Position numbers and translations under genes: made by a program
The notes under the pieces: model-generated
Database searches by the model: none
Told to the model about the DNA's origin: nothing
Seen by the model: the letters and a program-made list of their open reading frames with translations, nothing else
In this document: in pieces, positions 21,598 through 26,106 of the stretch
Position numbering within the stretch: position 1 is the stretch's first letter
How the letters are laid out: every line of letters starts with the position of its first letter
NCBI GenBank assembly: GCA_040756085.1
Contig: JBFMAE010000078.1
Location: 1 to 26,106, forward strand
Origin: JBFMAE01 sp040756085
GTDB taxonomy: Bacteria > Desulfobacterota > BSN033 > UBA1163
Length of the DNA stretch: 26,106 bases
Direction: 5' to 3'

Positions 21598-23366
21598 AAA
21601 AGGGAAAAAGAAAAAAACAGACCAAAGGGCTAAAGATTGATAAAATTCTCGTCTCCGTTTTACAGCGAAGGTTCAAATCAATCACCGAGGAAATGGGGCT
21701 GACACTCCTCCGAACGACACGTTCTCCTATTCTGAATGAGGCAAGGGATTTTGTAACAGGCCTCTATGATACAAAAGGCAGAATGCTTGAGCAGACAGAA
21801 TATATACCTGTCCTTGCCTTTGCCCTTCAACCCGTCTGCCAATATATCATAGAATATTTTGGAGATGAAATTTATCCAGGGGATGTCATTCTTCATAATG
21901 ATGTCTTCACAAGAGGAAATCAACTTGCAGATATTGCCGTATTCAGACCTATATTCTATAAGGGAGAATTGGTTGCTTGGGCTGCTTGCAAAGGCCATCA
22001 AGCAGATGTGGGAGGCGCTGTTCCAGGAGGATATAATCCCCAGGCCAGAGAAGTTTGGCAAGAAGGTTTAAGAATACCACCTGTGAAAATCTATGAAAAA
22101 GGTGTTTTTCGAAAAGACGTGTGGAATCTCATCTTCGCTAACATCCGATACAATATTGTGGAAGAAGATATTCGCGCAGAGATGGGAGGTTGTGTGGTCG
22201 GAGAAAGAGGCATTCTCTCCCTTCTTGAGCGTTATGGAAGAGATGTTTTTAACTCCCATATTGAATACCTCTTCAATTCTACGGAAAAGATGATGAGAAG
22301 TGAAATCGAGGCCATCCCAGATGGGATCTACCACGGTCAGAGTGATGTCTATTATGATGGCTTTCATGAAGGTTCCCGTTTCAAAATCAATCTGACCATT
22401 AACGTAAAGGGAAGCGATATCTACTTCGATTATACGGGGACAGATTCCCAAACAGAAGGCTTTGTCAACGCGCCTTATGGAGCAAGTGTTTCAGCCATCA
22501 TCTTAACCTTTCTCATGTTGGTCAATCCGGATATGCCACACAATGATGGGGTCATACGGCCCATCCATATTCACATTCCTGAGGGAACATTCTTGAACGT
22601 GAAGTTTCCAGGTGCCTCCACCTTTGGAAACAGCATTACCGGTCCCCATGCTGATGCAATTCTTAAAGCCCTTTCAAAGGCCCTACCTGAAAGGGTGACA
22701 GCAGGATGGAATCGAATGCTCGCCTTCGCTATCTCAGGAAAAGATCCAAGAAAAGGAGCCCCCTATGTTGATATCCTTTTTAACGCCCTAAAGGGAGGCT
22801 CTGGAGCAATTTATGGAGTGGATGGATATGATCATATAGGTTTAATAAATTGTGCTGGAGGCATTCTGGCTCAAGATCCTGAGATGTTTGAACTCACCAC
22901 TCCTCACATCCTTCTGAAACATGAGTATATGACCAACTCGGCGGGGGCAGGCCAATGGAGAGGAGGTCTCGGTGTTGAAACCATCTTTATGATCTATGGG
23001 GAGGATGTGACCGGAGTGACCTTTGGAGATGGAGTAGATGAGGAAGCAAGAGCCTTTGGTTTATTCGGAGGTAAAGAAGGCTCTTTGAATAAACTCGAAT
23101 TAATCTATCCGGATGGTCGAATTCATTCTCCAAAATCAAAAGATGTGATCAGGGGAATCCCAAAGGAAACAATCTTCCACGAGATTGCTGGAGGAGGTGG
23201 GGGTTATGGAGATCCCTTTAAAAGACCGACAGAGAAGGTATTAAAAGATGTCCGAAATGGCTTCATTTCAATTGATAAGGCAAGAGAGGATTATGGGGTT
23301 GTAATCGATCCAAAGACCTTTAAAGTCGATATGGAAAAGACGAGGAGTTTAAGAGGAACATTGTAG
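21594..23366 (+). CDS. Second hydantoinase/oxoprolinase family protein, subunit B (HyuB-like, beta')
   Basis: A 590-residue HyuB homologue. It has LQRRFKSITEEMG (23-35), LNEARDFVTGLYDTKGRML, PGDVILHNDVF (N102-D103), LADIAVF (D113), H135-x-x-D138-VGG, NSAGAGQWRGGLG, and the end AGGGGGYGDPFKRP and REDYGVVIDPKTFKVD. The residues at the putative active-site positions match those in the HyuB-like protein at 12386. It starts with TTG inside a 4-nt TTGA overlap with the ligase gene, with AAGAGG upstream; no methionine occurs in frame until residue 34. The basic first 15 residues may be an extension. No HyuA-like gene adjoins it, so it may share the HyuA chains encoded upstream. Confidence 0.87.
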   Translation: MKKGKRKKQTKGLKIDKILVSVLQRRFKSITEEMGLTLLRTTRSPILNEARDFVTGLYDTKGRMLEQTEYIPVLAFALQPVCQYIIEYFGDEIYPGDVILHNDVFTRGNQLADIAVFRPIFYKGELVAWAACKGHQADVGGAVPGGYNPQAREVWQEGLRIPPVKIYEKGVFRKDVWNLIFANIRYNIVEEDIRAEMGGCVVGERGILSLLERYGRDVFNSHIEYLFNSTEKMMRSEIEAIPDGIYHGQSDVYYDGFHEGSRFKINLTINVKGSDIYFDYTGTDSQTEGFVNAPYGASVSAIILTFLMLVNPDMPHNDGVIRPIHIHIPEGTFLNVKFPGASTFGNSITGPHADAILKALSKALPERVTAGWNRMLAFAISGKDPRKGAPYVDILFNALKGGSGAIYGVDGYDHIGLINCAGGILAQDPEMFELTTPHILLKHEYMTNSAGAGQWRGGLGVETIFMIYGEDVTGVTFGDGVDEEARAFGLFGGKEGSLNKLELIYPDGRIHSPKSKDVIRGIPKETIFHEIAGGGGGYGDPFKRPTEKVLKDVRNGFISIDKAREDYGVVIDPKTFKVDMEKTRSLRGTL

Positions 23367-23569
23367 CCGCGTCATTTGATCTTCTTGACAGAATCAATAA
23401 ACACTCAGGCATTAGTCCTTACGATTAACTCACAATAAATAAGTAACGAGTCTGTTTCAGTAGAAATATCCCCGCTCTTAGGGGGAATATATTAAACCGA
23501 GGACTAAAAGAAAAAAATTTATAAAACAAGCATTTGTGGTGTTAGAATTCAAAATGGCGAAAGTAAAGT
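23367..23569 (+). other. Spacer with a CCCC/GGGG hairpin, end of the catabolic cluster
   Basis: This 203 bp AT-rich gap separates the Hyu cluster from the EamA genes. It contains an imperfect hairpin around 23464-23490 (AATATCCCC, seven-base loop, GGGGGAATAT) and a TTGACA at 23385-23390 with no good -10 at normal distance. It probably ends one unit and starts another, but neither signal is secure. Confidence 0.4.
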
Positions 23570-24010
23570 ATGGACCTTAGCATTCTCCTCTCCATCTTAT
23601 GTGCGATGGCCTGGGGCGTTCAATCCATCTTCCTTAAAAGGGCGATGAGAGGTATTCCTCTATCTACAGCTATCCTCATCACTTTGTTCATTAATTTTTT
23701 AGCACTGGTATTTCTTATTGGTATGGTTGTCGGGAAAGGATTTTCCGTATTTTATAATATTTCAGGATCAATCTATTTTTACTTTATGCTCGCAGGGTTC
23801 TTAAACTATTTTTTAGGTAGGACCCTCTATTACAGCAGTTTTCGTTTCATCAGTGTAACCCAGAGTACTTCGATCAGTTCCGCCTACCCCCTTATTTCAG
23901 TCATTTTTGCAATCACCGTCTTAGGGGAAAAGTTAACCCCCCATCAATTTATCGGTATCGGTTTAACCCTATCCGGAGTCTACCTCCTGATGATGAAAGG
24001 GAAGAGATGA
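23570..24010 (+). CDS. EamA-family half-size transporter, first subunit
   Basis: A 146-residue protein of the drug/metabolite transporter superfamily containing a single EamA repeat with about five helices. Typical features are MAWGVQSIFLKRAMRG near the start and the end STSISSAYPLISVIFAITVLGEKLTPHQFIGIGLTLSGVY, the conserved exporter signature. Most EamA proteins are about 300 residues with two repeats. Here the second repeat is the next gene, overlapping by ATGA. There is no strong ribosome site for ATG 23570. The pair probably works as a heterodimeric metabolite exporter; substrate is unknown. Confidence 0.82.
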   Translation: MDLSILLSILCAMAWGVQSIFLKRAMRGIPLSTAILITLFINFLALVFLIGMVVGKGFSVFYNISGSIYFYFMLAGFLNYFLGRTLYYSSFRFISVTQSTSISSAYPLISVIFAITVLGEKLTPHQFIGIGLTLSGVYLLMMKGKR

Positions 24011-24438
24011 GCCGATTACGTGGTGAGATGGAATCCATCCTTTCATCTGTCTGCTTCGGAATCGCACCCATTTTTGCTAAAAAAGGGCTAATGAGTGGCC
24101 TACACCCTTTCTATGGAGCGGCCATCGCCAATGCAACAGCGTTTGCCATAATGGTCCTCTTCGTTCTACTCTCCGGCCGAGGGAGAAGATGGAAATCAAT
24201 TAAACAATCCGATTTATTCTTCGCCCTCCTTTCGGGCCTCTGTAACTCCATTGCGCTCGTTTCTTTCTTTGGGGCGATGTCTATCGGCAAGATTGCCTTG
24301 GTTGTTCCCATCACCTGTATTTATCCCCTGTTTACCATGTCGGTGGCTCATTTCGCCATGAAAGAAAGCGAGGTGATTGACGTCTTCACAGTCATAGGAA
24401 CTTTCCTCATCGTCATCGGAGTCATCCTGACCATTTAA
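24007..24438 (+). CDS. EamA-family half-size transporter, second subunit
   Basis: A 143-residue protein with one EamA repeat: ESILSSVCFGIAPIFAKKGL at the start, a helix-rich middle, and ALVVPITCIYPLFTMSVAHFAMKESEV at the end, where VPI-x-x-IYPL and the acidic MKESE match the usual EamA signature. It overlaps the first half by 4 nt, the usual mark of coupled translation. Start and stop are clean and each half has full repeat length, so this looks like a true two-gene transporter and not one gene broken by a frameshift. Confidence 0.82.
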   Translation: MSRLRGEMESILSSVCFGIAPIFAKKGLMSGLHPFYGAAIANATAFAIMVLFVLLSGRGRRWKSIKQSDLFFALLSGLCNSIALVSFFGAMSIGKIALVVPITCIYPLFTMSVAHFAMKESEVIDVFTVIGTFLIVIGVILTI

Positions 24439-24492
24439 ACCGAAATTCTTCAAAGATAAACAGAATGGAATGAACTGTAGAGGAAAGGGAAA

Positions 24493-25809
24493 TTATCTTT
24501 TGGCAATCGAAGGTAAAAACAGGGCGATCTGCGGGAAGATCATGATGACTGCCATGGCAATGACATCGAGAATCACAAAAGGGATGCTCGCCTTATAAAT
24601 CTGGGCCATCGTGTATTGGGGGGCAACCGCCTTCATCGTGTACAAAACCAGACCATCCGGCGGAGAGATGGTTGCCATCTCCATATTGATTAAGAGGACA
24701 GAACAGAATGGAAGGGGATTAATTCCTAATTGACGGATGATCGGCATATAGATAGGTAAGGCCACCATCAAGATCGAGAGGGGCTCCATAAAGGTCCCAA
24801 GAAGAACAAGGGTGAATTGCATGAAGATTAGGATAAGTATTGGTGGCAATTGGAGGCCAATGGCCAATTTCACAAGGTTTGAGCTTGCTCCAGTATATGC
24901 CAGAAGTTGTGAAAATGCCGTCGCTCCGCTGAGGATTACGAACATCATGACTGTAATCTTTACGCTATTCACAACCGATCTTTTTAATATCTCTCCTCTA
25001 AAGCCCTTATAAAAGAAGGCAAGCACAAAGCAGACGAGGGCACCTACCGCGGCCGATTCGGTCGGAGTCGCTACCCCGAAGATAATGAGGCCTATCACAG
25101 AGAAGATGACCAGCCCCAAAGGCAGAAGGTACTTCACACTCAAAACTACTTTTTCATAGAAGGAAACCTTCTCCACCTCATACTGGGGAGCCAAGCGAGG
25201 CTCCAGAATACAGCGCATGATGATGTAAATTCCGAAAAGGGCGGCCATTAACAGACCGGGAAAGATAATAGAAAGGAGAAAATCCCCTACAGAGATCTGG
25301 GCGAGGCAAGCAAGTAACACTCCAAGTGCACTCGGTGGGATCATTGCCGCAAGGGTCCCGCACCCCATAATTGGACCTAAAGTGATTTGGTATTTATACC
25401 CTTTCTTTTCCATTTCAGGCAGAAGGGTCTGGCCAAGCATTGCACACCCTGCCATCGAAGACCCAGAAAGGGTGGCAAAAATTACCCCTCCAACTACACC
25501 CAATAGACTTAATCTCCCGGGCAACCTTCCCATCCACTTCTCAAGGGTCTCCATCATATTTTGAGCAATTCCGAAGAGAAACATGATTTCGCCCATCAAG
25601 AGGAAGAGTGGCACAGGAAGCAATGAAAAGGAACTAATAGATCTGAAGATGCTTAAAATCAGTTGGGTGAGTCCGTTTTCTCCCCAGAAGATGTATCCAA
25701 ATAGAATATTGATGAAAAGAAAGGAGAAAGCGACAGGTACACCTAAAAAGAATAAAAAGATTAATGAAAAAAAAATCAATATAAATAAAGTGAACCAATC
25801 CATAAACAT
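24493..25809 (-). CDS. dctM: TRAP transporter large permease (DctM family), second system
   Basis: A 438-residue integral membrane protein encoded on the opposite strand and related to the DctM at 18488. Shared segments: FFLGVPVAFSFLFINI, FSLLPVPLFLLMGEIMF, ATLSGSSMAGCAMLGQTLLPEM, PLSILMVALPIYMPII and LLINMEMATISPPDGLVLYTMK. ATG 25809 has GGGGAGGGGGG just upstream; ATG 25803 is the alternative. It follows a dctQ gene after about 60 nt and converges on the EamA pair. The binding protein of this system must be outside the window. Differences in the last third suggest a different substrate from the first TRAP system. Confidence 0.92.
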   Translation of the reverse strand: MFMDWFTLFILIFFSLIFLFFLGVPVAFSFLFINILFGYIFWGENGLTQLILSIFRSISSFSLLPVPLFLLMGEIMFLFGIAQNMMETLEKWMGRLPGRLSLLGVVGGVIFATLSGSSMAGCAMLGQTLLPEMEKKGYKYQITLGPIMGCGTLAAMIPPSALGVLLACLAQISVGDFLLSIIFPGLLMAALFGIYIIMRCILEPRLAPQYEVEKVSFYEKVVLSVKYLLPLGLVIFSVIGLIIFGVATPTESAAVGALVCFVLAFFYKGFRGEILKRSVVNSVKITVMMFVILSGATAFSQLLAYTGASSNLVKLAIGLQLPPILILIFMQFTLVLLGTFMEPLSILMVALPIYMPIIRQLGINPLPFCSVLLINMEMATISPPDGLVLYTMKAVAPQYTMAQIYKASIPFVILDVIAMAVIMIFPQIALFLPSIAKR

Positions 25810-25869
25810 TCCCCCCTCCCCTCTCTACCATTAGGCAGGCACCAAGGGAAGGGATGTTCTCGGGGGAAT

Positions 25870-26106
25870 TTATTTTTTAAATAATTTCCGGCTTTTTACT
25901 AAAACTTCTAAAAAAAGGGGAACGCTCCCAACAGGAATAACAATAATAATCAGTGCGATGGGGGTTTCGATGATGGTGGTATTAAAAACGCCTCTGATAA
26001 AATGATCGTATGTTGTGTAAAAGCCATAATAAATAAGGACGGCAGAAATAATACCGACCAAAAAATAGCTAACCCCCATCAATGTCTTCTTCTTTCTGCC
26101 GCTAAC
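25870..26106 (-). CDS. dctQ: TRAP transporter small permease (DctQ family), C-terminal part, 5' end outside window
   Basis: The frame is open to the window edge (first visible residues VSGRKKKTLMG), so this is the last 78 residues of a protein that is normally about 160. Two hydrophobic segments are seen (about 12-30 and 49-67), with the Pro-Ile-Ala-Leu and Pro-x-Gly segment before the last helix usual for DctQ. The apparent start at the TTG/ATG near 26082-26077 is internal. It directly precedes the minus-strand dctM. Identification rests mostly on context and helix layout. Confidence 0.82.
   Translation of the reverse strand, partial: VSGRKKKTLMGVSYFLVGIISAVLIYYGFYTTYDHFIRGVFNTTIIETPIALIIIVIPVGSVPLFLEVLVKSRKLFKK

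Noticed and set aside
23385..23413. Promoter from TTGACA at 23385 for the EamA genes
   Set aside because: No acceptable -10 sequence at 16-18 nt spacing.

Overview
The window is a 26.1 kb piece of a bacterial genome, most likely an uncultured anaerobe of the Desulfobacterota (former Deltaproteobacteria) or a close relative. That placement is inferred from gene content: a selenocysteine-containing glutaredoxin, a split B12-dependent acyl-CoA mutase, several CoA-ligase and beta-oxidation functions, hydantoinase/oxoprolinase-type enzymes, two TRAP transporters and a DUF434 protein. No rRNA, tRNA, CRISPR array or insertion sequence was seen. A run of 10 Ns (3609-3618) shows the sequence is a scaffold from an assembly, probably a metagenome bin.

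Left edge (1-3871): the 3' end of uvrA; a minus-strand glutaredoxin whose active-site cysteine codon is TGA, followed by a SECIS-like hairpin, so the gene really starts at 982 and not after the TGA; a DUF434 gene overlapping an MFS transporter gene; and a GntR/FCD regulator with its own sigma-70-type promoter and a candidate operator, interrupted by the assembly gap.

Central block (4154-23366, all plus strand): a catabolic cluster. In order: B12-binding and catalytic subunits of an acyl-CoA mutase, a 3-hydroxyacyl-CoA dehydrogenase/enoyl-CoA hydratase fusion, an acyl-CoA synthetase, a HyuA-HyuB-HyuA' trio, a shortened dihydroorotate-dehydrogenase/ferredoxin-like gene, a TRAP transporter (DctP-DctQ-DctM), a methylmalonyl-CoA-epimerase-like VOC protein, a phenylacetate-CoA-ligase-like enzyme and a second HyuB. 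A plausible reading is uptake of an organic acid by the TRAP system, an ATP-dependent carboxylation or lactam-type hydrolysis by the Hyu proteins, CoA activation by the two ligases, then carbon-skeleton rearrangement and beta-oxidation. The substrate cannot be told from sequence.

Right edge (23570-26106): two half-size EamA transporter genes overlapping by 4 nt, then a convergent minus-strand TRAP pair (DctM and a DctQ that runs off the window).

The clearest unexplained structure is in the spacers. From 626 to about 12,370 most gaps between genes hold a 50-240 bp imperfect inverted repeat built from a short reiterated word. The word differs between spacers (TGGAAT, GTCCGTGTCCG, CGAAATTCG, CCTGATATCC, GCGAATGA), and in two places the repeat enters the end of the coding sequence. 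The second half of the cluster has mostly tight or overlapping junctions and almost none of these repeats.
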